Assembly: GCA_024743175.1 (NCBI GenBank)
Contig: JANSXA010000002.1
Coordinates: forward strand, 558,001-622,000
DNA from: Pseudomonadaceae bacterium
GTDB taxonomy: Bacteria > Pseudomonadota > Gammaproteobacteria > Pseudomonadales > Azotimanducaceae
DNA length: 64,000 bases
Direction of reading: 5' to 3'
Within the stretch, counting starts at the first letter, position 1; each line of letters begins with the position of its first letter. The position numbers were made by a program, and so were the translations under genes. Under the pieces are notes generated by a model. It did no database searches. It saw nothing but the letters and a program-made list of their open reading frames with translations, and had not been told where the DNA came from. This document shows, one piece after another, positions 44,154-51,830 of this stretch.

Positions 44154-45346
44154 ACCCAGGAACTGGCAGCCAATTGAACCAGATCAAAATCGTTGTCATC
44201 TGCGTGCTGGCATCTTTCATCATGTCGGGGTTCCTTAACCCGATAGGGTTAATCAGCGGTCCGGTTGCAGAATCATTTGATATTCCTTTGACCGTCGCTG
44301 TTGCCCGCTTCGGCTATTTCACCTTCGGTGTTTTTGCAGGATACCTTCTATCTTTCCATATCTTTGACTATGTTCGATTAAAAACTGTCCTTATTGTCGG
44401 TTACCTGCTGATTGCTCTTTCAGTGGGCGGGCTTTATACCTTTCCATCACCCACAGCGCTGGCTTTTTTCCTTTTTAACATCGGCCTGTTCGCAAGTGTG
44501 CAGGTGTGTGGCGCAAGCACCCTGGTCAGTCAGATATGGAGCGGCAAGCCGCGTCAGACCGTGCTGATTGCGCAGGATGCAATGTTCAACGGCGGCGGTA
44601 TCGTCTTCACCGCAATGACCACCTGGTTTCTCACCGCGCAGTATCACTGGGCATCAGTCTACGTGGTTGTCGCTCTGCTCACGCTGCTGATCTCCTCAAT
44701 CGCTGCAACAACAGATATACAGACATACAAGAACGCAGAAGCGGATACTGACATCAGGACCGAGTGGAATGTCCGTATCCTCGCCGTTGGCGTCAGCATT
44801 CTGCTTTTTATGACAGCCAAGATTTCGATATTTATCTGGGCACCACAATTCGTAGAACAAGCCTTCAACGCCTCGGTAGAGCAGTCAGGTCGCCTGCTGA
44901 CAAATATATTCATAGGCGCATTCTGCGGGTCGCTGATCGGGACCTATGTCGTCTCTCGCATAAAGATCGAGTACTTCCTGATCGCCATGTTGACGCTGGG
45001 TGGCGCTGGATTGTCACTCGCCCTTATCGTTACAGAGTTGGATTCAGTGCTCATCGCCGGCTATCTGATAGGTGGATCAATCGGCGCAACCTTCAACGCC
45101 TATACTGCTTTCGGATTGAGCTGCGTGCGCTCGCCAACCCACAAACATGTCGCCTACATTCTTTTTGCGGGTGGCATCGGGTCCGCAATTGCACCCTGGT
45201 TCAGCAGCCAGATTGTCAACACCACCGGCAATGTGCAGGACGCACTGTCAGCGTGTCTGGCCATCCAGGCTATTGTCCTGGTCAGCGTCATTTTACTGGC
45301 CGTCTCACAGCGAGCTAGTCTACGAGTTCCGCCAGCGCCTGCATAA
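44123..45346 (+). CDS. MFS transporter, TsgA-like
   Basis: 407 residues with about twelve membrane segments in two halves. Family-like segments are FIMSGFLNPIGLISGPVAE near the first helix and GYLIGGSIGATFNAYTAFG in the second half. The layout, and the position of a short cytoplasmic loop (about 195-215), resembles TsgA and related sugar/polyol-type MFS carriers. The GTG start lies 31 bases inside the oxygenase gene, so export or import of the oxygenase's substrate or product is a reasonable guess. Its last 32 bases are antisense to the end of the ceramidase-like gene. Confidence 0.8.
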   Translation: MAQDQRIKPVNPGTGSQLNQIKIVVICVLASFIMSGFLNPIGLISGPVAESFDIPLTVAVARFGYFTFGVFAGYLLSFHIFDYVRLKTVLIVGYLLIALSVGGLYTFPSPTALAFFLFNIGLFASVQVCGASTLVSQIWSGKPRQTVLIAQDAMFNGGGIVFTAMTTWFLTAQYHWASVYVVVALLTLLISSIAATTDIQTYKNAEADTDIRTEWNVRILAVGVSILLFMTAKISIFIWAPQFVEQAFNASVEQSGRLLTNIFIGAFCGSLIGTYVVSRIKIEYFLIAMLTLGGAGLSLALIVTELDSVLIAGYLIGGSIGATFNAYTAFGLSCVRSPTHKHVAYILFAGGIGSAIAPWFSSQIVNTTGNVQDALSACLAIQAIVLVSVILLAVSQRASLRVPPAPA

Positions 45347-46541
45347 TCAGTGGCCCTGCTGAAGCACCTACTGAAACAGACGTCAGATACTCTGCATGTG
45401 GGTAGCTCACATCCTCTGCAAAATACTCAGGCTTGAGAATATAGCCCATTGCATCCTGGGAGAGACCTAAAACAAAACTGTGGCGCGTGTTCATCAGTTT
45501 GCGTGACTCCAGCGAATAAGCCGGGGAAGTTTCGCCCGGGTGGGTAACAAACTCAGCTTCACCCACATTAAACCAGGCCACGCTGGTACGCATCGCTCCG
45601 TCATAGGTTTGCCGATCTAAAACACCCAGCCAAATCAACAGACGAAAACCCCAGTTATCCAGCGGAACGTCAACCTGTTGGCGACGAAACACAAGCGGCG
45701 CGTAGGCGTTATTCTGCGCATCAGCCAGCAGATCGATGACTGCCCCAGCGAGAGACTCCCCGTGGGCAAGCGCGAGCGCGTGAGATCGGTCACCCTGCAA
45801 AGGCTGCACCCAGCCGCCAATCGCACCTTGAAAAAAAAGATTCTCACCACCGATCTCGCTTGTCAGTTTTTGATAAAACCCCGCCAGATAGTCTGCGGAT
45901 ACCAGGGTATTTTCTGGTCCGAGCACAGTAGGATGACAGGCATAGTTAACCAGCGTCAGCAAACTGAGACCTCCATCATCAACAAATTGAATAACACTCA
46001 GGCGACGATCAAGCAGCTCTGGCTCACTGACATTCTCTACCCAGGCCAGAGGCAGGTCTGCGCTGGCGACTCTGCTGGTTGCGGGTTGCAGCCGGGAAGC
46101 GGTAGTGGTGACCAAAGCAACAGCCCTGGTTATCAGCTGCGCAATGTATGCTTCATCACGGCCACTGCGCCAGAACGCCGGGCCCCAGATGCCGACGACG
46201 TCGGGTCCGGCATGGGTATGCGTGGAAGACACCACAATTTTTGCATTGGGCAGCAACTGCGCTACGCCTGCCTCAATCGCCAGAATGTCAGGACGGGTTA
46301 AGCCGATGCAATCTATGGTGAGTAGAGCCAACAGATCGGAACCGGTTTCAATGAGCGCAGCTTTCAGGTGAATCGCATCCGCTGTGCTCGTGGATTTTCG
46401 ATCAGGTCCATAGCCAGCAAGAAAAGCACCTTCACCAGGCGTTATATCAACCGAACCAGCGGCTACTCGAAAGGTTTCCGCATAACAAGAAAGCGCAAAC
46501 ACCTGCAAACCCAACAGCAGAACAACAACAATCAGCTTCAC
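45315..46541 (-). CDS. neutral/alkaline ceramidase-like hydrolase, single domain
   Basis: 408 residues with a signal peptide (VVKLIVVVLLLGLQVFALSC). The ceramidase N-terminal domain is clear: AAGSVDITPGEGAFLAGYG, LLALLTIDCIGL, IVVSSTHTHAGPD with the zinc His residues, and a later NYACHPTVLGPEN. Full bacterial ceramidases are about 650 residues; this protein stops after the catalytic-type domain, so true ceramidase activity is uncertain. The GTG at 46541, with AGGAGGGGG ahead, is better than the frame start at 46622. Confidence 0.82.
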   Translation of the reverse strand: MKLIVVVLLLGLQVFALSCYAETFRVAAGSVDITPGEGAFLAGYGPDRKSTSTADAIHLKAALIETGSDLLALLTIDCIGLTRPDILAIEAGVAQLLPNAKIVVSSTHTHAGPDVVGIWGPAFWRSGRDEAYIAQLITRAVALVTTTASRLQPATSRVASADLPLAWVENVSEPELLDRRLSVIQFVDDGGLSLLTLVNYACHPTVLGPENTLVSADYLAGFYQKLTSEIGGENLFFQGAIGGWVQPLQGDRSHALALAHGESLAGAVIDLLADAQNNAYAPLVFRRQQVDVPLDNWGFRLLIWLGVLDRQTYDGAMRTSVAWFNVGEAEFVTHPGETSPAYSLESRKLMNTRHSFVLGLSQDAMGYILKPEYFAEDVSYPHAEYLTSVSVGASAGPLIMQALAELVD

Positions 46542-46643
46542 AACACCCCCTCCTGCGTCTCCTTCAGCCAGGATCAGTTTAGCGCATTGCAACAATAGAT
46601 TAATTGTTTTATACAGGAACAAAGCGCGTAACAGGATAAACGT

Positions 46644-48149
46644 ATGGCAACCTCCAAACCCACCTGGCTTTCCGGCAGGCTGGTTCTCGTCATCTGGCTA
46701 CTCGCCCTCATTGCGGGCTTCATAGGCCTTGGCGGTTACATACAGGAACGCGTCGAAGGTATCGATCCTGCACAGATACCCATGATCCCAACACTGATCT
46801 TTGTCTTTCTACTGCTTGATGCCGTTGTGCTGACCATCTGGTGGGCTGCGACGTTGACGAGGTCAGCTGTTACCGCCACGGAACAAGCGCAGATCGAACC
46901 GGCATCAGGACGCCGCAAGTTTTTAACCGGCAGCGCCGCCATCACCGGCGGCGTTATTGGTGTGGCTGGTGCTACTGCAGCTAGAGTATCTGGTTGGGGC
47001 ACCGTTACCGGTGCCGCCATCGGCGGTCAAACCGAGCAGACTTCTCCTGTCGCCAAACAGGCCTGGCGTGGCGCGCAAATTCAAGCCTATCGCCCGCTCG
47101 GCAATACCGGCCTGATGGTCTCCGATATATCCGCAGGTTCAACTCGTCTGCATCAGAACCCTGACCCTGTTGGATTTCTAAACGCCATGCTTGATCGCGG
47201 CGTCAATTACATTGATGCCTCACCCGATTACGCTCCGGAAAGCGAGGACATCATCAAACAGGCCATCACCGGGCGCGATCGCAGCAAACTGGTGCTTGCG
47301 ACAAAGTTCTGTACGTCCAGCGGTCATCTGCGGCAGGGCAGCAGTGTTGAGACCTATATGAAGACCATGGAATCAGCATTACAGCGCATGGGTACCGACT
47401 ATGTTGATGTGGCACACATCCACTCCTGCGACAGCATCGACCGGCTGCTGGACGAAAATGTCCACGAAGCTGTTGACCGGTTACGCGAACAAGGCAAGGT
47501 CCGGTTCATGGGCGTGTCTACACACACCCCTAACCTTGAAGCGGTGGCCAACGCTGCCATCGACAGTGGACGCTTCCAGGTCATGATGCTCGCCTATCAC
47601 CATGGTGCCTGGCCAACGCAACAGCAGATCATTCAACGGGCAGCGCAGCAGGGAATCGGCATTGTTGCCATGAAGACACTGAAGGGTGCTAAACACAACG
47701 GTTTAGCAGACTTCGCTGTAGAAAAAGACAGCTACACACAGGCGGCTTTCAAATGGGTGTTAAGCAACCCTGACGTCTCTAATCTGGTGATTTCATTCCA
47801 CAATAATCAACATCTCGACGAATATCTCTATGCGTCGGGTCAGAAGCTGCAAAGCAATGACATCGCCGTGCTGGAGAAATATGACCAGCTGATTGCGGGC
47901 ACCCACTGTTTTCAGCACTGCGGTGCGTGCCTGGATACCTGCCCGGCAAACGTACCTATTCATGACGTTCTGCGGCATCGCATGTATTTCGAAGATTATG
48001 GGGATCAGAAACAGGCCATGGGTCTGTACGCTCAGCTCGAACAGAACGCGTCAGCCTGTTTATCTTGTGATGCGCCTTGCGCGGGTGGTTGTCCTGCTGA
48101 TATCCCGATTCGAGAACGCATGCTGGGTGCACACCAGATGTTGACGTAA
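46644..48149 (+). CDS. membrane-anchored aldo/keto reductase with C-terminal ferredoxin domain
   Basis: 501 residues. Two membrane helices (about 12-30 and 47-68) are followed by a short basic segment with RRKFLTGSAAITGGVIGVAG, which resembles a twin-arginine signal placed internally. From about residue 145 comes an aldo/keto reductase barrel: YRPLGNTGLMVSDISAG, NYIDASPDYAPESE (Asp/Tyr pair), LVLATKF (Lys) and DYVDVAHIHS. The C-terminus has two four-Cys clusters, CFQHCGACLDTCP and CLSCDAPCAGGCP, each fit to bind a 4Fe-4S centre. It is likely an electron-linked oxidoreductase at the membrane; substrate unknown. Confidence 0.85.
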   Translation: MATSKPTWLSGRLVLVIWLLALIAGFIGLGGYIQERVEGIDPAQIPMIPTLIFVFLLLDAVVLTIWWAATLTRSAVTATEQAQIEPASGRRKFLTGSAAITGGVIGVAGATAARVSGWGTVTGAAIGGQTEQTSPVAKQAWRGAQIQAYRPLGNTGLMVSDISAGSTRLHQNPDPVGFLNAMLDRGVNYIDASPDYAPESEDIIKQAITGRDRSKLVLATKFCTSSGHLRQGSSVETYMKTMESALQRMGTDYVDVAHIHSCDSIDRLLDENVHEAVDRLREQGKVRFMGVSTHTPNLEAVANAAIDSGRFQVMMLAYHHGAWPTQQQIIQRAAQQGIGIVAMKTLKGAKHNGLADFAVEKDSYTQAAFKWVLSNPDVSNLVISFHNNQHLDEYLYASGQKLQSNDIAVLEKYDQLIAGTHCFQHCGACLDTCPANVPIHDVLRHRMYFEDYGDQKQAMGLYAQLEQNASACLSCDAPCAGGCPADIPIRERMLGAHQMLT

Positions 48150-48234
48150 CCTGCGGGTATTACCTAAACGGCGAAAGGTGCTTAACGGTAATCACGTATA
48201 GGGTCAAAAGGGGTTAAACACCCAGAATCAAGGC

Positions 48235-48255
48235 CAGGTTGTTGAACGCAACCTG
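48235..48255 (+). other. stem-loop in leader of 36-residue peptide
   Basis: CAGGTTG and CAACCTG form a 7-bp perfect stem around a 7-base loop, ending about 29 bases before the ATG of the small membrane peptide and ahead of its ribosome binding site. There is no T-run, so it is not a standard terminator for the upstream reductase gene; a transcript-stabilising or regulatory hairpin is possible. Confidence 0.45.
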
Positions 48256-48283
48256 ACCCACTGATCACCCTGGAGATACAACC

Positions 48284-48394
48284 ATGAATTTAGAAGATCC
48301 TAAAACCACCCTGACTACCGCTGTTGTGGCTGTCGCCGTAGGTCTGGCAATTATTGCCGTTGGCGTCAGCACGTTGCATGGTATTCTGGGCTAA
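48284..48394 (+). CDS. 36-residue single-helix membrane peptide
   Basis: A short open frame: MNLEDPKTTLTTAVVAVAVG then GLAIIAVGVSTLHGILG. It has a charged N-terminus and one hydrophobic helix (about residues 12-34), with GGAG 9 bases ahead of the ATG. It sits 24 bases before the universal stress protein gene, so both are probably on one transcript. I do not recognise a family. The good ribosome binding site, helix-like composition and position make it a likely real small protein. Confidence 0.68.
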   Translation: MNLEDPKTTLTTAVVAVAVGLAIIAVGVSTLHGILG

Positions 48395-48418
48395 ATTAGT
48401 TCAACCGGAGTCGGCCCC

Positions 48419-49306
48419 ATGACAAAGCAAGTGCTGTGTGCAATAGAACTCAATGACGAAGCTCGTGACGTCACTAAAATTGCGGCACATATCGCCGAGC
48501 AGCACGGTGCAGAACTCACTCTGATGCACGTCGTGCCGCCCATGTGGCAACCTTATGCAGATCTGAACTTTACACCTGTCGTAGAGGCCCAGGTTGCACT
48601 GGAGGAGGACCTGCTTGCCAGTACCAGGGACAGCCTGGAGAAACTGGCAGAGAAAGCTGGGGTAAAAGCTACTAACACCCTTATAACCAAGGGCGATCCG
48701 GTACACACTATTGCTGCACAAGCCGCGGACCTGGACGACGTGCTGATTGTTATGGGCGTGCACAATCGTTCCGGCCTTCAGCGACTGTTAGGTTCTACCG
48801 CCCATGGCGTGCTGAACAACACCGAGTGTCCTATCCTGCTTGTACATGCAGACGAACACGCTGCTGCGGCCTACAACAATGTTGTGGTTGCTGTGGATAC
48901 GTCAAAGTCGTTACCCATCGTTTTAAAGTCGGCAGGCCCGTTTGTGAAAGCGGCCAAGAAGCACCAGGTAATCAGTGTTGTGCAGTCACTGGCAGCTACT
49001 ATGGGCGGTCTGCAGACTTCAGCTTTTGCTACCAGTTGGCCAATGACCGACATGCAGGAAGACCTTGTTAAAGCAGTTAAAGCAACCGTTGGTGAAGAAC
49101 TGCAGAAAGCAGACATAAATGATGCCAACTTTCTTGTTATTGAAGGCGATCCGGCCCACGAAATCTGTGCCTGCGCAAAAGAGGCCGGCTCAGACCTTAT
49201 CATCATGGGTTCCGGCCAACGCAATATAATTGATCGCGTGCTGCTGGGTTCCACCGCGCACGGTGTCCTGAATCACACGCCCTGTGATGTCCTTATCGCC
49301 CGATAG
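48419..49306 (+). CDS. tandem universal stress protein (two Usp domains)
   Basis: 295 residues with two Usp folds, about 1-145 and 150-295. Each ends with the nucleotide-binding loop pattern: GVHNRSGLQRLLGSTAHGVL in the first and GSGQRNIIDRVLLGSTAHGV in the second, consistent with ATP binding. The two repeats resemble each other in their final 30 residues more than elsewhere. Usp proteins respond to starvation or low oxygen and help survival; the mechanism is unclear. GGAG precedes the ATG. The small membrane peptide just upstream is probably co-expressed. Confidence 0.9.
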   Translation: MTKQVLCAIELNDEARDVTKIAAHIAEQHGAELTLMHVVPPMWQPYADLNFTPVVEAQVALEEDLLASTRDSLEKLAEKAGVKATNTLITKGDPVHTIAAQAADLDDVLIVMGVHNRSGLQRLLGSTAHGVLNNTECPILLVHADEHAAAAYNNVVVAVDTSKSLPIVLKSAGPFVKAAKKHQVISVVQSLAATMGGLQTSAFATSWPMTDMQEDLVKAVKATVGEELQKADINDANFLVIEGDPAHEICACAKEAGSDLIIMGSGQRNIIDRVLLGSTAHGVLNHTPCDVLIAR

Positions 49307-49486
49307 TTGTGTTTAAACACATTCGGGTCAGCGAAGACCGGGTACTTCTGGCTCTGCTCGCGATGGTGTGCGAGCTGCCGGCAGACCACCCAACAGGTTG
49401 CCACAGAAAGCCGTCCAGCAAGATCTGAAACCTTTTTCCGTTCTGCAGCATCTAATCCACAACATACGCGAAGAAGTGGCTGACTG
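49307..49486 (+). other. 180-base gap with remnants of two short frames
   Basis: A GTG at 49309 gives 39 codons (MFKHIRVSEDRVLLALLAMV then 19 more) to a stop at 49428. A second frame, offset by one base, continues with VQQDLKPFSVLQHLIHNIRE and ends in TGATG overlapping the next gene's ATG. Joined by one frameshift these would make a protein of about 60 residues. It could be a decayed gene or coincidence; I see no other feature here. Confidence 0.3.
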
Positions 49487-50080
49487 ATGACTCGAATACC
49501 CCTTTATCTTTTTTGCTGCCTTGCAGCACTGATCTCAGTATCGGCCACACAGCACGCCGAAGCCGTTGAGTGTGATTCCAGCAACGCACCCGAAACCCTC
49601 ACAGATTTCAGCTTCCTGATTGGCCGGCATGAGGTATCTCTGCATGCCTGGACCGGTGAAGCCTGGACACCACCCAGACCAACCATTGCCGAATGGCGCG
49701 GCTGGTACGGCCTGGACGACATGGCGATCTACGACGAATGGAAAGATCCGGGCGCTGAACCTTCTAATATTGGTATCAACGTGAGGTTTTATGACGATCA
49801 GGAGAACCTCTGGAAAATGATGTGGATCAGCAGCAGTGGACGGCAAGTCCAGGACCTGCGGGCAGAATTCGTACAGGGAAAGTTGACCATGTGGCAGGTA
49901 TACCCCCCCAGAGAAGGCTGGAAGGCTGAGTTTGACGTGATCGATAGTGGCAGCTGGTCCAGGACATCTTTCGTACAAGACGACACCGGTGAGTGGCAAC
50001 CTCAGTTTAAGTTAGTTGCCAGACGAACTCATTGTGAGGATCGTCGGTTACAGGAGCTTGTTGATGAAACACGAATCTAA
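49487..50080 (+). CDS. secreted DUF1579-like protein
   Basis: 197 residues with a signal peptide (MTRIPLYLFCCLAALISVSA, cleavage near AEA-VE). The mature part is a beta-rich lipocalin-like domain: LTDFSFLIGRHEVSLHAWTG, EWRGWYGLDDMAIYDEWKD, NIGINVRFYDDQENLWKMMW and WKAEFDVI. This repeats the pattern of DUF1579 proteins, which are extracytoplasmic and of unknown function. The RDD gene begins 17 bases before its stop, so the two are coupled. Confidence 0.7.
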   Translation: MTRIPLYLFCCLAALISVSATQHAEAVECDSSNAPETLTDFSFLIGRHEVSLHAWTGEAWTPPRPTIAEWRGWYGLDDMAIYDEWKDPGAEPSNIGINVRFYDDQENLWKMMWISSSGRQVQDLRAEFVQGKLTMWQVYPPREGWKAEFDVIDSGSWSRTSFVQDDTGEWQPQFKLVARRTHCEDRRLQELVDETRI

Positions 50081-50495
50081 ATACGCTGGATTCTGGATCA
50101 GAACCGCCGCATCCACAATTGATACGCTGCTGATCCTGGCAATTATCGCTCCGATATTGACAGCAATATATGGAACAGATTATTGGTTGAGTGAATCTGC
50201 TTCTCAAGGCGTCTGGGATCTACTCATCAGCTATTTCTTCCCGGCCGCTGCCGTTATCGTTTTCTGGGTCTACAAATCTGCAACGCCAGGCAAAATGCTG
50301 CTTAAACTTGAGGTGGTAGATGCAAACACGGGTGGAAAACCCAGCACGGCAAAGTTCATCGGACGTTACCTTGGCTACTATCTGGCCGCGATTCCGCTCA
50401 TGCTGGGGATCTTCTGGGTGGGGTTCGACAAACGTAAGCAGGGTTGGCATGACAAGCTGGCTGGAACGCTTGTTGTGAAAAACTCAGACGCTTAG
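50064..50495 (+). CDS. RDD family membrane protein
   Basis: 143 residues. AGFWIRTAASTIDTLLIL carries the defining Arg-Asp pair of the RDD domain, and FFPAAAVIVFWVYKSATPGKMLL with KRKQGWHDKLAGT finishes it. Three membrane helices are predicted. Some RDD proteins move sodium or protons across the membrane, but most are uncharacterised. The ATG at 50064 is used because AGGAG lies 7 bases ahead; the open frame begins at 50016. The start overlaps the end of the upstream secreted protein gene. Confidence 0.87.
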   Translation: MKHESKYAGFWIRTAASTIDTLLILAIIAPILTAIYGTDYWLSESASQGVWDLLISYFFPAAAVIVFWVYKSATPGKMLLKLEVVDANTGGKPSTAKFIGRYLGYYLAAIPLMLGIFWVGFDKRKQGWHDKLAGTLVVKNSDA

Positions 50496-50504
50496 GGCGC
50501 TGTA

Positions 50505-50741
50505 ATGACTGACACCGACCCACTTGCTGAACAACCCTTTTCATTTCGCGCGAACAAATCCGGCCTGGTACACATCACCTATCTCGGTACTCACGTCACG
50601 ACGCTATCCGGTAAGGTTGCACAACGCTTTCTGTCCAGGGTTGAAGGCGCAGATGACCATGCCGCTCAACTGGCAATGGCAAAAGCCACGGGCAATTTTA
50701 AAAGGGGTAACGAAAAACGCGCAAAAAACCGCCGCAGCTGA
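50505..50741 (+). CDS. small conserved-type protein (about 78 residues)
   Basis: 78 residues: PFSFRANKSGLVHITYLGTH, TLSGKVAQRFLSRV, and AAQLAMAKATGNFKRGNEKR. This arrangement, a short beta hairpin then helices ending in a basic tail, recurs in many proteobacterial hypothetical proteins. Function unknown. It starts 9 bases after the RDD gene and is the likely last gene of that operon. Confidence 0.72.
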   Translation: MTDTDPLAEQPFSFRANKSGLVHITYLGTHVTTLSGKVAQRFLSRVEGADDHAAQLAMAKATGNFKRGNEKRAKNRRS

Positions 50742-50762
50742 GAGCATGAGGTCAGGAATACG

Positions 50763-51200
50763 TTATATTTCCAATGGCTGAGCCTGTGCCACCTTCTGGG
50801 GGTCATCCTGCCAGGAGCTTGAAACATCAACATATACTTCAACCGTGTTGCCATCAGGGTCATCAAAGTAAAGTGACTTGGTCACCTCATGATCAACAGG
50901 CGTAAGCTCAAGGCCCTGCGCCAGCAGGTGATTCTTCGCTTCAACCAGCTGTTTCATTTCTGTACCGATGCGGAACGCAACATGATTCAACCCGGAAGAC
51001 TGGCCGCCCGCAATGCCCTCATCTGACACCTCCGATAAAGCCAGATCATGATGATCACCAAGACTGAAAAAGATCATATTCATACCTTGCTCATTAAACC
51101 GTGCACATACGGACATACCTAAAACGTCTGTATAAAACCGTTCTGCACGCTGCAGGTCAGACACATTCAGAACGACATGCCCTAAAGATTCAATTTTCAT
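50763..51200 (-). CDS. VOC family protein (catechol dioxygenase/glyoxalase-like)
   Basis: 145 residues, one VOC unit repeated as two beta-alpha-beta-beta-beta motifs. ESLGHVVLNVSDLQRAERFY holds the first metal-ligand His; GLNHVAFRIGTEMKQL the second His; YFDDPDGNTVEVYVD carries the Glu ligand. This is the pattern of glyoxalase/fosfomycin-resistance/bleomycin-resistance proteins as well as small extradiol dioxygenases. Substrate unknown. The ATG at 51200 is chosen over a TTG at 51212. Confidence 0.85.
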   Translation of the reverse strand: MKIESLGHVVLNVSDLQRAERFYTDVLGMSVCARFNEQGMNMIFFSLGDHHDLALSEVSDEGIAGGQSSGLNHVAFRIGTEMKQLVEAKNHLLAQGLELTPVDHEVTKSLYFDDPDGNTVEVYVDVSSSWQDDPQKVAQAQPLEI

Positions 51201-51359
51201 TTCCTGCCCCAAGTCAAAGAATAAAAAAACAAAAGAATACTGCCTGCTTTATCTGAGTTTACATAGCCGCAGATGACAAACAAGGATAATGTGCCTTGGG
51301 CTCAGGCAGTATTCCCCTTAAACTCAAGTGCTATACGAATGCCAGAATTGCAGGCCGAT

Positions 51360-51830
51360 ATGCACAGCACAGCTGACCCGACAGTACTCTCACCCTTCCA
51401 GCAGGCTGTGCAGATTGCGGGTATTCTTATCTTCCTGTGCGGCCTGGCTTCAACCCAGGGCTGCAGCACCACATCAGTTACCACCGAACAGACCATCGAT
51501 GCGCAAAGCACGGTGATCGAGTGGCTTAGGCTGTTGGATCAAAAAAATTATCAGGCAACCTACGTTTCAACAGCTGCGTTTTTTAAAGAGCGCGTGAGCC
51601 CCGCTCAGTGGCAGGCGCAGATTTCGCAAGCCAGGTCCGCACTTGGTGAAACATTGTCCCGCCAGACTATAAACGCAAACTACACTAACAAGTTGACAGA
51701 CGCTCCAACGGGAGACTATGTCATCTTTCAATTTCAGACTGAATTTTCCGGCCAGTCTCGCGCAGTGGAAACGGTAACTGTGGCACTCGACGACAACACC
51801 TGGCGTACCGTTGGTTACTTTGTGCGATGA
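51360..51830 (+). CDS. DUF4019 domain lipoprotein
   Basis: About 156 residues. A hydrophobic signal (IAGILIFLCGLASTQGC) ends in a plausible lipobox Cys. The mature part carries the DUF4019 pattern: AQSTVIEWLRLLDQKNYQAT, FFKERVSPAQWQAQIS and DAPTGDYVIFQFQTEF. DUF4019 proteins have unknown function and are often envelope-associated. The ATG at 51360, with AGG a few bases ahead, puts the signal near the start; other in-frame ATG codons at 51273 and 51339 cannot be excluded. The lipase-like gene overlaps its stop by four bases. Confidence 0.72.
   Translation: MHSTADPTVLSPFQQAVQIAGILIFLCGLASTQGCSTTSVTTEQTIDAQSTVIEWLRLLDQKNYQATYVSTAAFFKERVSPAQWQAQISQARSALGETLSRQTINANYTNKLTDAPTGDYVIFQFQTEFSGQSRAVETVTVALDDNTWRTVGYFVR

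Noticed and set aside
48150-48283. FNR/Anr-type box (TTGAT-N4-ATCAA) that might control the universal stress protein
   Set aside because: I looked for it in the leader and found no acceptable match; only the 7-bp stem-loop is present.
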